Below are positions 13,401 to 24,557 of a stretch of DNA of 64,000 nt, one piece after another (the stretch's first letter is position 1; every line of letters begins with the position of its first letter). Under the pieces are notes generated by a model that saw nothing but the letters and a program-made list of their open reading frames with translations, had not been told where the DNA came from and ran no database searches. This stretch comes from Phascolomyces articulosus (lineage: Eukaryota; Mucoromycota; Mucoromycetes; Mucorales; Lichtheimiaceae). The stretch lies in the NCBI GenBank assembly GCA_025677815.1, contig JAIXMP010000019.1:310001-374000 (forward strand). The letters run 5' to 3'. The position numbers were made by a program, and so were the translations under genes.

Positions 13401-13689
13401 CGATATACTAAATTAAAGTATAGCGTTAGACAACGATTATGATAGACCCACCCCTCCAGCACCTAAACGAGATATTGAAATAACTCCATATACCATATCA
13501 TCTTCTTCATCCACATTACCTACTGCTCCTCCAAAAGAAAACGCAAAAAAGGTGGTATCCCATTCAACAGTTACAACATCGTCGTTAACTTCGGATCAAA
13601 TGGTAGAAAACTATCACCCTACATCTACAAAACATCGACAAGATCTGCGAGAATCACCATCCGCTCTCTGTCATTGTACTATTCAGTAA
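10458..13689 (+). CDS. Receiver domain-cAMP phosphodiesterase fusion (RegA-like)
   Basis: Predicted class I cyclic nucleotide phosphodiesterase with an N-terminal response-regulator receiver. Eleven exons: 10458-10557, 10650-10868, 11118-11227, 11331-11482, 11575-11885, 11986-12323, 12411-12552, 12644-12837, 12920-13121, 13219-13359 and 13424-13689; phases agree throughout and give 724 residues. Receiver (about 6-145): I-I-L-V-D12, phospho-acceptor-like L-L-L-I-D67, V-C-S109 and D-Y-I-V-K131-P-L. The usual second acidic residue after D12 is Gly. Catalytic domain (about 255-600): Y-H-N-F-R-H-A-V-D (317-325), L-G-H398-D399-V-G-H-P-G and C-A-D518-I-G-N, the metal-binding His/Asp set. The acidic, then Ser/Thr/Pro-rich tail has no recognised domain. 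Known precedent: Dictyostelium RegA, where aspartyl phosphorylation activates cAMP hydrolysis. Inference: a phosphorelay controls cAMP here. Intron 4 contains TACTAAT near its acceptor, which supports that junction. Confidence 0.9.
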
Positions 13690-14337
13690 AAAAAAAATAG
13701 CATAAATAATATTTATTTATATACCTAATATATACTCTTACTTTTGTCTTTCCCCACTCCTCCAATATGAAAAAAAAAAAAAAAAACTCATAGACTCTAC
13801 TATAGACATATTCCCCTCATCCCTCTCCCTTCTTTTTATTTATTTACTGATATAAATGATTTTATCTCCCATTCCCATATAGCAAGCATTTTTTGGTCAC
13901 ATAAGGTAGGCAACCAATTTTTAATATATTGTACACTTGACAATATGAAGTGACTAATTTTATGGTTGTAGTTTTGTAGTTATTTTATTTTATATATTTT
14001 TATTACTATTTTTATTATAAGCATACCCTTTCTATAATCTATTCTACCTTATCATCTTTATTTTTTTGTTGTATATTATTTCATTCTTATATAAATTGAA
14101 TACTTTATATTTTTTCCTTCGTGATCGTGGCTATTGTCTTTCCCATAAAAGTATTATTCTGTTTCCATTTGCCTCTTTTTTGTAAACATAGTAATCTGTA
14201 CGCTATTACGGACAACAAGTCTATAATAGATAAAAAGGATCGACAACAATACCAAAAAACTGGTATTAAATATAGGACAATGTAGAAAGAAAATTCTTTA
14301 AACTAGAACCATTCTTTTTCTGTCAGCTATCAGCAAC
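13690..14337. other. Intergenic, no gene seen
   Basis: AT-rich 3' flank of the phosphodiesterase gene with poly-A/T tracts; nothing recognised. Confidence 0.6.
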
Positions 14338-15951
14338 ATGGTAGAAAGTGAGACAATTACACCAACAGCAAACACCCAAAATGAAAATCATAAGCATGAA
14401 GCATGGAGTTCGAAAAAGAAGTAAAGAAAGAGATAAATGTTTTGAATGACAATAACAGCAGTAGTCGATCGTCGAAACGTAAACATGATCATGGCAAACA
14501 TATCGATTGATCCAATAAGAAAAATAAGAAGCGTAAAATCGGGGATCTCATGGCGACGAAAAGAGACAACCAAGATACGGAATCAGCAACAACAAACAGC
14601 AATAATAATACCAATAATACCCATATTGCTACAACCACCGCTGCCGTAGCAACTACATCTAGTACTTCTGCAATACCCATAACCTATGAAAGTGCAAGTG
14701 ATATTGATAACGACTATAATGAAAAAACCAACCGAACAAGTACAAAGACAAAAACTCAAAAGAAAAAAAAAACCGGCGACATTGACACAAAATCGAATTC
14801 TTCCTCATTTACATTTCGTCTATGAGGATGCTGTGGATAAGAAATCGCATATCAAAAACTGTCACATATCCATCAAGGTGATTCGCGATTGTTATATTTC
14901 TGATTCCAATGAAGAATCCGATTCTGATGATTATTCAGGTCAACCATCAGCGAATGGCATTGAAAGGTCTATGTCAAACCGGAAAAAGTCAAGTATAAAG
15001 TGAAGAGGAGAGAATGGAATATCAAAATGGAAGAACTTTTCATATTAAAAAACGAATCAAGAAAATTGGCAGAATAAGTTTTAGCACCAAAAATTAAGTG
15101 TAATGGGGAGAGAGAGAGAGGCGTTTATATGTCTCTCTCTCTTTTTAAAATAGCGTGAAAATTTGATATTAGAGCATCTTCGAGAAACTGTGTTGGCAGA
15201 AAGTCATAAACCACACATGAAAGTTCTGTATCAAATTGTAAGGGCGTTCTCAGGTCGATCCTTGTCACAAATTTATCATCATACAAAAGCAGGGTACCAT
15301 GAAGATGCCTATAAAGTCGATGAACAGCTGAACAGGATGAAGAGCCATTGGAGTAAGTAAAATACATTTCTTTCAATATTACTTTGGGAGGGAGAGACCG
15401 AAAACGAAGAATATAGAAAGAAGCACCAATTCACTCTAATACCATCTTATTTTTGATAGTTTGGTATGAAAAAATTCGATAGCAAATTTGTCAAGGTGGC
15501 GGGAAAATTAAATCGAACTCGAAAAGCATGTTCTGATCGATACGGACAATTAATCAGCAAACCTACTCAACGAAAGAATTGAACAAAGGATGAAGTTGAA
15601 ACTTTGGAAAAAGCAGTGAAAGAGTATACTGAAAAACATGGCAAAGATGTTTCTTGGGAATACATTGCCAAACATTATTTTGCAGAGAAGTGTAACTCAC
15701 TTCAAACCCGAAAGAAATGGTAAGTATGTTTGATAATAAGGAGGGTGGGTTTGAATAGATCGATAGGTCCATTTGATAATTGCATATGTGTAAATCAGGT
15801 TGAGAAAATTAAGCAAACAGTCCAAAACGACATATATTTTTTTTTTCGTCAGGGAGAGTATAGGTACTACTTTCGATACAGTGGATACAGTGATACGGAG
15901 CGTGAAGGCTGTTACGATACAAGTTCAACTAAAGATATTCGAACAGTAAGT
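14338..15951 (+). pseudogene. Myb/SANT DNA-binding protein pseudogene (Reb1/TTF-I-like)
   Basis: A broken gene for a nuclear Myb-repeat protein. Starting at ATG 14338 there is a polar, Lys/Asn/Thr-rich N-terminus with basic nuclear-localisation-like clusters, but the frame meets a stop at about 14422, continues in another frame, and meets further stops and shifts (about 14493 and 14823, and again after 15003). Two Myb-like segments follow: a helix-turn-helix run around 15480-15560 with K-V-A-G-K-L-N and A-C-S-D-R-Y, and a SANT-like repeat around 15584-15720 with T-K-D-E-V-E, W-E-Y-I-A-K and R-K-K-W. Directly before T-K-D-E-V a TGA (15580-15582) stands where the repeat normally has Trp. An intron-like GTAAGT...TAG separates 15352 from 15460, and another follows 15720 (next exon about 15853-15951). 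Reb1/TTF-I-like assignment is by overall repeat layout; other Myb families are possible. Confidence 0.65.
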
Positions 15952-16554
15952 TATTATTTCTCCGAAGAGATATCATTTTCTTTCCTTCGCACCATGATCT
16001 ATTGGACTACCGATAACATTTCTTTTGGTAATATTAAAATATATTAGAATGTAGAAAATGGGATGGAAGGCAGAAGGTGATATTGACTATAATAAGGTCA
16101 ACAACAACAATTTTAATGTATAAGCGTTACGTCTATTTAATAAGGATTGATATAGATCAAATCATTCTGAAGTTTCACTCACGTATAAAAAATTATAATT
16201 ATGGATGGTATTATAGTAATAAGGAAACTGCTTGAAGGACTTATAAGTTAAGGGGTTCTTTACGTCGTTGTGATAAAATGAAATATTCAGGTATATATAT
16301 ATATATATATACTTCCGATCCAAATTGGATGGTAACTAATACATATAAATCTTTTAAAAATAATTGGTCGGTTAGTAACGACAAGTCGATCCACAGTGGA
16401 AAGTTATAAAGAATAGTTTTTTAACTTTAATTTAACTTGAGTACATCTTCCTCCCATCATGGCTATTCTCATGTTGAATGAACTATCAATGGACTTCCTT
16501 TTATTAAAATGGTGTTTCCATATTATAAGATTATTTATATATGATGATGGGTAA
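15952..16554. other. Intergenic between pseudogene and HET-like gene
   Basis: AT-rich, with an AT dinucleotide run near 16292-16311. The two flanking loci face each other, so this holds both 3' flanks. Confidence 0.6.
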
Positions 16555-18585
16555 CTATTCTATTACAAATTCGGTCTCTTTGGATTTCATACTTGGTTCA
16601 CAGTGATATGGATTGGAAAGAATACAAATACCAATACTTTTATAACGACCATTGGGTTTCTTGGCAACCACTGGCATACTGACATGATCCAAACGACGAC
16701 TATTCAAAAACAGGAGTCCGGATAGAATAGTACATTCTTTTATCGTTTCATCAGTCAGTGATAAATAAGCACCGATATGAGAAGCGGATGATAAAGTGTT
16801 GACAAACATATCATTATCCATTTTTACAGGTATAATATGGGTTGTTTTCAAGAAATATTTTTTGGTTGTGTAAGGTTCATCGTTGTCGCATGGATGGTCG
16901 TTTTTATAAACCGCGAAGGAAGGTGATGGTCGTGATACAACAGCAACAATGGACGGACTATCACCATTTCCTTCTGTTATAGATGGTGATGGGGTTATAT
17001 TAAATGTTGGCTGTGTTCCTAGTTCACTGATAAAGCTGCTGACATCGGATAAATTATTATTGTCCTCTTCATTCCATATTGGTCTAGGATACCAGTTAAA
17101 TGTTGTTTTACCGTCTTTTAATATCGAATTTTTGGGTTTTTGGTTTTCATTCGCCCATTGGACAGATTCAAACGCCTTGATGGAAACTGGAATACCATGA
17201 CATTTAATTCTTAAGCAACAATTTTTCTTCATAGGATCATCGTAATCATCATCAATCGAATAGTCTCCACGGATGATACACCTTCCTAATTGCGTATCAT
17301 AACGGAACCATTTTATAAGGCAATCCATGCTAATGTCTAACATTGGTGCATGCGAACCCCCGTGAATACCTGTCCAAGATGGTAATTGTTGACGCAATAG
17401 GGTCAGTGTATTCGTTTTTTTCTTGTTGCAGCTATAATTGACATTATTCTTATCGTTCTGCTGGTGATTATCATTAATGGATCCTTTCTGTTGCTTTTCA
17501 TATGTTACAACAGTTGCGGTGGGTGATGAAAGCATATTAAATGAATAGTCTACATGTTGTTGGATGGGTGCACCAAATGCTAATATTCCACCAAGATCCT
17601 GTTTAGCTAAAAGTCGATAAATTTGATAAACCAAATCCAAAAGTTGCGATTGGTGAGGATCTTTTTCATCGTCGTCCTCATTAATATTACTACTAAATGT
17701 AAGATCTTTTTTGACTTCTGGATACATATGGATCAATGTGAGTATCCAATCGTCAATCTCGGTGTAATCATCCAGTGGGGTTTGTTGTTGTGTATACCAT
17801 AGTGAAGTGCTAGTATTGGTTTTTATCAAATCCGGTTTACATATATCATATAGGAATATGGACTTTTGTTTTTTCGTAATGGTCAAAAGTGGTTGATATG
17901 GCGATGACAATGGTGTTGCTGTTGTTGATGTATCAATAATTGTAGGATCACTGTTATGCTGATGGATGACTTTTTGTTCTGCCCATAAATGTACATTATG
18001 ACCGACGAAAAGGACTTTGCGAACCTTATTATAAAGCTGCTTCCTTGCCCATGTATTTATAATCCATTCAGTAGTTGAAATAGATCTTTGATCCAATTTC
18101 TCATAATCAACATGAGCATCGTCATTATAATCCAGTGGAGGGATGAATACAAGTGTAAATTGAGCATGTCCATAGATTAAATCTTGTTGTTGCCTCAATC
18201 CATCTTTGTGACACAGAGGTTCATACCAAATATAACGGATCCCCAAATTTTTACATATGAGTTGAACAAGTTGCTCAAATGTAAGAAGCTCTTTTCTTAT
18301 TCCATCTCTTCTTCCTCCAGTGACTATTTTTTCCCATAGTATCATCATCAGGTTCTTCGTAGTGTCGTGTTGTTGTTCATAATAGTAACGCCGTTCTTTG
18401 TTGTAAAAGTTCCATGGGCATGAAAGTACATGATATGGTGTATAGCGGTTGGTGGTTATATGAGATCCACGTACAAGTTGCATATCAGAAATACGAATTA
18501 GCCATGTTGGTGCAAAGGAAATAGAGGTATTTGTTTCTTGTAATTTTAAGTGTCGTCGATTCCACCATATTTTTGGATGAGGCAT
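16555..18585 (-). CDS. HET-like (heterokaryon incompatibility) protein
   Basis: Intronless 676-residue protein. The N-terminal third resembles the HET domain of fungal allorecognition proteins: A-P-T-W-L-I-R-I-S-D-M near 25-35, a degenerate A-L-S-Y-x-W equivalent (H-V-L-S-C-P-W), L-L-T-F-E-Q-L-V-Q-L-I-C-K and G-I-R-Y-I-W-Y-E-P-L-C (compare the usual I-x-Y-I-W-I-D-x-L-C), then A-Q-F-T-L-V-F-I-P. A central segment has L-G-G-I-L-A-F-G-A-P and L-P-S-W-T-G-I-H-G, also seen in such proteins. The rest is low-complexity linker plus a beta-rich tail. Family knowledge: HET domains trigger cell death after non-self fusion in filamentous fungi. Here the core Asp/Cys motif is altered (W-Y-E-P-L-C), so activity is uncertain. 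The start at 18585 is preferred; a short overlapping frame from 18670 is likely leader. The neighbour downstream is the unknown tandem family. Confidence 0.65.
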   Translation of the reverse strand: MPHPKIWWNRRHLKLQETNTSISFAPTWLIRISDMQLVRGSHITTNRYTPYHVLSCPWNFYNKERRYYYEQQHDTTKNLMMILWEKIVTGGRRDGIRKELLTFEQLVQLICKNLGIRYIWYEPLCHKDGLRQQQDLIYGHAQFTLVFIPPLDYNDDAHVDYEKLDQRSISTTEWIINTWARKQLYNKVRKVLFVGHNVHLWAEQKVIHQHNSDPTIIDTSTTATPLSSPYQPLLTITKKQKSIFLYDICKPDLIKTNTSTSLWYTQQQTPLDDYTEIDDWILTLIHMYPEVKKDLTFSSNINEDDDEKDPHQSQLLDLVYQIYRLLAKQDLGGILAFGAPIQQHVDYSFNMLSSPTATVVTYEKQQKGSINDNHQQNDKNNVNYSCNKKKTNTLTLLRQQLPSWTGIHGGSHAPMLDISMDCLIKWFRYDTQLGRCIIRGDYSIDDDYDDPMKKNCCLRIKCHGIPVSIKAFESVQWANENQKPKNSILKDGKTTFNWYPRPIWNEEDNNNLSDVSSFISELGTQPTFNITPSPSITEGNGDSPSIVAVVSRPSPSFAVYKNDHPCDNDEPYTTKKYFLKTTHIIPVKMDNDMFVNTLSSASHIGAYLSLTDETIKECTILSGLLFLNSRRLDHVSMPVVAKKPNGRYKSIGICILSNPYHCEPSMKSKETEFVIE

Positions 18586-19352
18586 TGTTGCTATTTTTAC
18601 AAGATACAGGGTCTTCGTTATTTATTTCAATGGAGGTTTCTGTTGATGTAGTTTCTTTTGAATTTTTCATTATATCAGTATATATAAAATTATAACTATA
18701 TTATTATATAATGAAGCCTACACTGTGTATAATAGTATTATAATTGTTATGGAGTTCGTTCCTTGTTCTTATAAACCTAGTTCTTTTTTCAGTATAATGG
18801 GTTGTCTTTTTTTATGTTGTGTTTCTACTTACAATAATAGTGTGTAAAGATACTTTTGGCCAATTTTTTCAAAAAAAAAAAAAATGAAAAAATGAAAAAG
18901 GAGGAAAATGAGGTAAAAATAGCAGAAAATAGAAAAAAAAAAGTCATGTAGCACAAGTCTGACTTATTTACATTTACATGTGTCACCATTGTAGCTGAGC
19001 AGCCCCATTACTACCATTATGCTTGACATTTATAAAATAGGTAGATAACAATCAACGTCAAACCTGTCTCATTGATGCCTTATTCAGATGAACGATGTCA
19101 AAAAAAGCAGAATATACTGGATTCGTTGTTAACTCATTGATTATTCGTTATTATTATCATCCTTCCGTTTTTATATGGTTATTATACGTCACAATGACAT
19201 GTTGATGTAAAAGAACATCAGCATGTAAATCTTTGGAAAAGAATAATAATATAAAAAGATGAAAAACAAACATTTATCAACTCCTTTAATAATTAATCTT
19301 ATATACCACTACCTTTTTCTTTTTATATACTTATTTCTATTCCAAGTACATT
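18586..19352. other. Divergent promoter region
   Basis: Lies between the HET-like gene (-) and family member B (+) and probably carries both promoters. A 13-bp poly-A run and several A/T tracts are seen; no gene. Confidence 0.5.
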
Positions 19353-20128
19353 ATGTCGACCGCTAAATATCAATATAATCAGCAACAAGATGTCGCTGCG
19401 GATGACAGCAATTCTATGCTATCTTTTGAAGTTCTAACAATACATGAAACAATTTCACTATCAGATTCCGGCTCTGAAAGACTATCACCATCGCAATCAC
19501 TATTCCAGGAGAGCGCAATTAATGAAACGTAAGTATTAATGTCTCAATTATTATTATGTTTAATATATAACAAACTATCAAACCAGGTATTAAGGTTTAT
19601 ATTATTGATATCATACTTGCTTGGTCTTAAGAAGTATAAACAAGAAAGCACTAGGATCAAGATCGTTTCAAGATTTAGCAAGGATAGCGGAAGAAGAACG
19701 TCATCAACGTGAACATGCTCGACGTGCTGCTCAATACCTGTCAATGCTAGGACGACGCAATAAATGGAATACAAATCAAACTTTTGATATCTTTAAAATC
19801 CGTTGCAAAAAGATGGAACAATTATCAGGTGGAGGAATTATTTCGACATTTAGAAACGAAGTAGAGTGGCATTTAGAAACGGTTAAACTTGAAGATACAT
19901 CACGCCATATTTGTGAATTTCATGATCGTACTAAAAATACACCAGTTGATCCTGAAAAAAGGTAAATGTGACAGCCTACCCTTTCTTTGGGTTTCTCCTC
20001 ATGTTTTAAGTTTATAGTACTGATTCTGATTCATCGCTACTTTTTTCAAATAATTATTTTTAAAAAATTTTACGATAATATATAGTAGTTCGGAAGTAAT
20101 TAATGCTCGTTTGGAAGAAGAATGTTAA
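19353..20128 (+). CDS. Tandem-family member B, premature-stop form
   Basis: Exons 19353-19528, 19632-19961 and 20086-20128 give 182 residues, both introns phase 2. Exon 1 is Ser/Thr/Asp-rich and unlike the other copies; exon 2 has a basic helix (E-E-E-R-H-Q-R-E-H-A-R-R), a Trp-containing E-V-E-W-H-L segment and I-C-E-F-H where other copies have C-x2-H. Exon 2 ends E-K-R and exon 3 begins S-S-S-E-V. The exon-3 frame stops at TAA 20126-20128, but the same frame stays open for a further 21 codons to TAG 20192-20194, with coding-like content. This suggests a recent nonsense change shortening the C-terminus to less than half of that in other copies. The exon 2 acceptor has an AAGAAG ambiguity of one codon. 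Function unknown; membership rests on exon layout and end motifs more than on residue identity. Confidence 0.5.
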
Positions 20129-21311
20129 CATTGTGTATTTCATACAATACAGCTAGAAGCATTAAAAGAAGGGTACGACGTTGTTTACAGTTAGATTAAT
20201 ATAAATAAATAATAATATACCATTCCCCACTTACTACTACTCTATCATAAATAATAAAAACCTGTAATTTCTTTTCATTTTTGTAAGTGAGTCGTTACTA
20301 TATTTCATGAGCTCTTATTTGTAACTTCTTGATGTAAATAATACAATGGTTAAGATGAAAAATGGAAACCAATATTATAATTTTTGTTATTATAAAAAAC
20401 AGAAAAATAGGGTGTAAAGTATTTTTTTCCCGCTTTTTGGTAAAAAAAAAAAAAAAAGAATTGCTGATTGAAACCCTCCAGTTTGGCTATCTACATTGTT
20501 AAGGAAGAAGAATAAAAAAATACGCATCCTCAGTTGTGATATATTTGTGTATCATTTTCCTCCAGAGCTATCATTGTACTGCACTATGTCACATCAATAT
20601 TTAATGGTAAATATACTTTTTTAAGAGAAATAACGTCGAATTCCTTTGTAATATATCATTTGTTCAGGGTCCATATAATAAGAAAGGAACAAGTTATAAA
20701 TGAACTTCTTCCATTTTTTATGAGTGATACTTAATAAAAATGTACAATTTTTTCATTGTTGTGTTTCACATCTCCGATTCTACCTCTTTTTTAATTATAG
20801 GTATACCTTTCTTTTGTTACTTATTGTTAGGTACACCCTCATCATCATTGTACTATTGTACTATTGCTTTTTTTAGATAGGAAAGATAGATAGTCATAAT
20901 AGGACGATCTGAGATAAATAGAAACATCTCTTCTGACAGGTTTTATTTTCAAGAGTATATAACCTGCATGCAATCTAACTTTTTTTCTTTACTTTACTAC
21001 ATTTGACATTCGATTACTTTAACTATCTTTTTTAGTCTCACTATTCATATTTTTAAGATTCAATATTAAATATGCGTGTTAATAATTGACAAAAACAAGA
21101 GAATACGAATCGCAACAATTTTACAACTGGTAAGATTATGTCTCAACTTCAATACTTGAATCACGAAGGAGCAGATATTATTATATTCATGTATTCTCAT
21201 CATTGCTGCAGAAAGAAGAATATTTATTAATCTAGAGTAAGTGCTATTGATAATTCTACATAATCTAAAAAGAAATATCATTGTCGCATTTGCTATGGTT
21301 AACAAAATAAG
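20129..21311. other. Intergenic; region where first exon of member C would lie
   Basis: AT-rich. A GTAAGA near 21129 and a GTAAGT near 21238 could be donors for an upstream exon of the next gene, but each candidate frame contains a stop or lacks ATG. No independent gene seen. Confidence 0.5.
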
Positions 21312-21848
21312 CAACTGACATTGCAACAACTATATAGTGAATGGGAACCTCTTGGACGTCAATTCTATGAATTTATGTCTCAGGAGCAACGTTATTTGGA
21401 CGGTCATATAAAACGTGCTGCCCTTCTACGATCTTTGATAATGCAATTATACGGATTAGATAATCAAATGATTGAACTTATTGTTCCTGTCCGCAAGTGT
21501 TACGAAAACGTCCTTTGGGAAAAATACGGCTATGACATATCTTCAAATCCTAAAGTTGTTTTTTTAGGAGTACACCAAGAATATCCGGATCATATACAAC
21601 CAACGTCATGTCCAATCCACCATGACCCTTACAGCGATTGCATAGATAATGCGGAAAGGTAATAAATATGACGGTTAAAAGAAAACACCACACATCATAC
21701 ACATTATTACAATTTTTTCTTTGTATACATTAATAGTAATAAGAATTTGTTGTGCAGTATTATTAGTTTGGAAGTACTTAGGGAACGTTTGATTGAAGAA
21801 ATGAAATGCTGTAACGATCATAAACAGCGCGTGCGTAATTATAAATAA
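21312..21848 (+). CDS. Tandem-family member C, first exon unresolved
   Basis: Exon 2 is 21312-21660 and the last exon about 21760-21848 (after TTGTGCAG). Exon 2 has the family layout: an E-F-M-S-Q-E-Q-R helix, a long helix with D-N-Q-M-I-E-L, then T-S-C-P-I-H-H (C-x2-H) and a terminal A-E-R at a phase-2 donor; the last exon begins S-I-I-S-L-E-V and ends N-Y-K. It resembles member B most in the last exon (S-[SL]-E-V-[IL]-x-x-R-L-x-E-E). No in-frame ATG precedes exon 2: the frame is closed by TAA at 21300-21302, so either a first exon lies upstream or the copy is a 5'-dead remnant. The exact acceptor of the last exon has two options in the same frame. Confidence 0.5.
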
Positions 21849-23004
21849 TGAAGGTCATCATTGAATTGTTTTAAAAAGGATATATCAAACTACTGCTGTT
21901 GTATAAAAAAAATATCTTTATTTACATATTCATATTCTAATTATTTATTATCTTATAAAGCTACGTAATCTATAATAAAATCAACGATAATATTTTTGAA
22001 ATTGTATACATAATACGAAACCGAATCGATTGCCTATACTTACTTTATTCTTATGTTTATTATAGAGTGATTTATTTAAAAGATCTTCCAGTTTATAGAT
22101 TTAGCTGATGTGGTGGGTTTTTTCTAGATTTTTATAAAAAAAAAGAGTATGAAACAATAGAAAGAAAGGGTTACCTTAGCTATCGTTATTACAGTATAGC
22201 TTTATTGTTTTTTTTTTCAACATTATCATGGTGATATCCGCATTTTCTCAACTATTAATCTCGATAATGGACAGCTACTAAATCATCAAACTGTAATGAC
22301 ATCAATAACGTGTATGCGTGCTGCGTAATGGCAAATATGTCAACTCTGATCTAATGCATAAACACTATAAACAATCCATAACAGCAGAAGATGGTCTCCA
22401 AATACACTGTAAAAAAGAATTTTCAAAGTTTTTCAAAGGTTGGTCACACAAGCTTATCTTCCCTCGGACGAGTAATCCGATAAATCTTTCCCAACAAGTG
22501 AAAACTATATGAATGAAGGGATTTTCAGGACAAAGATATTACCCGGGCCACAAAAAGTCCTGAACATTCTTGGAATTCTGAGTTAGTAGCAGGAAAATTC
22601 AGGGAACTATTTTTACACCCAATTAGAGAATATACTGACTTCCCCAAATATACACTACACTGCAAGGAATAGTAAATGTCCCATTATATCAATTAAATGA
22701 AGCAAGTATTATATTTACGAATACAAGTATCTGTACAATGAGTTCTGTGTTAAAGCCTTGTATTTCAAAGCTTTAAAATAACAAAGGTTCATAACCATGA
22801 TGTGTCTTGGTATGCATTCTCTGAATAAAACTTAACAATGAGCTCAATGTAGTAATTTGTTTACAGTTATACTTTTCAGTAAATTTCTCCCGGAAACAAT
22901 GGTGATGCCATTTACTAACGTTTTATTAACATAAAAATTTCAATGGGAACATATAAAAATGTCAAACCATTTTCCATTTGTGTTTTCTCTTCATTTTTCT
23001 AAAA
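21849..23004. other. Intergenic with possible inverted-repeat element relic
   Basis: No gene. Near 22405 the sequence CACTGTAAAAAAGA resembles the terminus of the short inverted-repeat element at 26996-27130 (CACTGTAGAAAAAG), and 22575-22605 has AATTCTGAG and AATTCAGG, also reminiscent of it; probably a decayed relative. TATAAAAA at 22952 is a likely TATA box for member D, 53 bp before its ATG. Confidence 0.35.
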
Positions 23005-23756
23005 ATGGCCGATCAACCATCACAGCGAAACACTCACTCTTTTGAAGAAGTTCGACAATGGATTAACGATATGACAATTAGATTAAAAAATTACATGCCA
23101 ACATTTTTAAAATATCTTGATATTTATGAAGAAATGATGATTAAAGGCAAATTGTAAGTTTTATATTATAGTATAATACATATATAGTAACCACTCTGTT
23201 TATTAACAAATAATACTATTTTATATGTCTATAAACATTAAATACTTGTAAATATTATAGTTCTAAAGAAACAGTTCAAAAGCAAAATCAATTTTTCGCC
23301 TTAAAGGAAAAGAGCCATGCAGTTGAACATTATCTCCGTAGCATTAGGTATGAATTGGCGATAGAAAAATATCGTGTGGTGACATGTTTATCGCGTGGTA
23401 ACCCTCAGCGTAAACATACTTTAACGGCAATTAAAGCGTTGGAGAAAATAATTAGAGACTACTTTATATCATCCAAAAACAAGGAAGGATTTTGCAATAT
23501 TCATCTATACAAAGAAGCAGAGGAACAAAACACAACCATTGAGGTAGAAAGGTAGGCTTTATTGTATAATTCAGTAGCAATGAGAATTTTGTTTGTAGTA
23601 AACAATAATGTCAACTGATTGATATTTTTTACTCTTGATCAATAACAAAAACATACCATTAGTGAATTAAAGTATTTCGAAGATTGTATCGTTAAAGAAA
23701 GACGGTATCAGGAATCACACAAAAGTATAGCAACAGCATTGAAACTTAATAAATAA
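23005..23756 (+). CDS. Tandem-family member D (unknown helical protein)
   Basis: An intact, archetypal copy of 177 residues. Exons 23005-23153, 23261-23551 and 23663-23756; both introns phase 2. Exon 1: S-F-E-E-V-R-Q-W-I helix ending K-G-K-L. Exon 2: H-A-V-E-H-Y-L-R-S-I-R-Y-E (FEH-type motif), A-I-E-K-Y, A-L-E-K-I-I-R-D-Y-F, then G-F-C-N-I-H (C-x2-H) and V-E-R at the donor. Exon 3: S-E-L-K-Y-F-E helix, ending L-N-K. The chain is predicted almost wholly helical, with no signal peptide, membrane span or known catalytic motif. A single C-x2-H is half of a zinc site, so metal binding would need other residues or a dimer. Function unknown. Confidence 0.75.
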
Positions 23757-24557
23757 AAGAATTAACTAGTACTAGATAACAGCGGCTCAACAGTTAATAG
23801 TAACAACGTAGTAGATGTTTCTACAAAAATAAAAGTTTGCTTTTTATACAGTAGCACTGTATATTGTTATTAAATTACTATAGATATATTATATTGTCTA
23901 GTGACAGAAAAATAAAAAGAAAACATAGGGGAGTGCAAGCAGTGCATAAAAATTATACACCTGGCTAAGATTCGTACTACAGAATAATATAATAGAAGTG
24001 TATTTTGTATGCGAATTTATTTCCCAAAGTATACAATAAGCCTTTATTGGCATATGTGGACATTATATTTTTATACTTTTCCATTTGGTTTATCAAAAAT
24101 AAAAAAAAAATACGTAACAAGAAACAAAGATCTTTTTCTTTTATCACTACAATTGCTTTATTTCCTTGGCTATTGATTCCTGGACTATATATAATATTAG
24201 TCTTCACTTTTTATTCTATATAGCAGTGGTATAAACCATAATGATGACATGAGGGAATAAGTATTTTCTTCTACTGTATATAAAGTCATTTACTCATTAT
24301 TATTGGCCCTTGTTTGATGAACAATGATAATGGAAGTACATAATTACTTATTATAGTCATGAACAAAAAGAACTCTGTTACCCTTCAACTGTGAATAAAA
24401 ATAAACAAAAAAATGATGAACTTGTATAAATTCCAATCACTTTTTTTTTCTTGACCTTCCTCACATTTCTTAATCAATACCAACACCACTAGCTTTATAA
24501 TACATCTTTTATTATTACCCTAATATACGTATTTTTTTTAAGAAAAAAACCAACACC
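23757..24557. other. Intergenic / promoter of member E
   Basis: AT-rich; TATATAAAG near 24278 and a pyrimidine-rich leader before 24558. No gene seen; open frames at 23977 and 24005 overlap each other on opposite strands and are hydrophobic noise. Confidence 0.5.

Noticed and set aside
22318..22512. 64-codon frame as a gene
   Set aside because: No ATG-preceded promoter, no homology, overlaps a probable inverted-repeat element relic.
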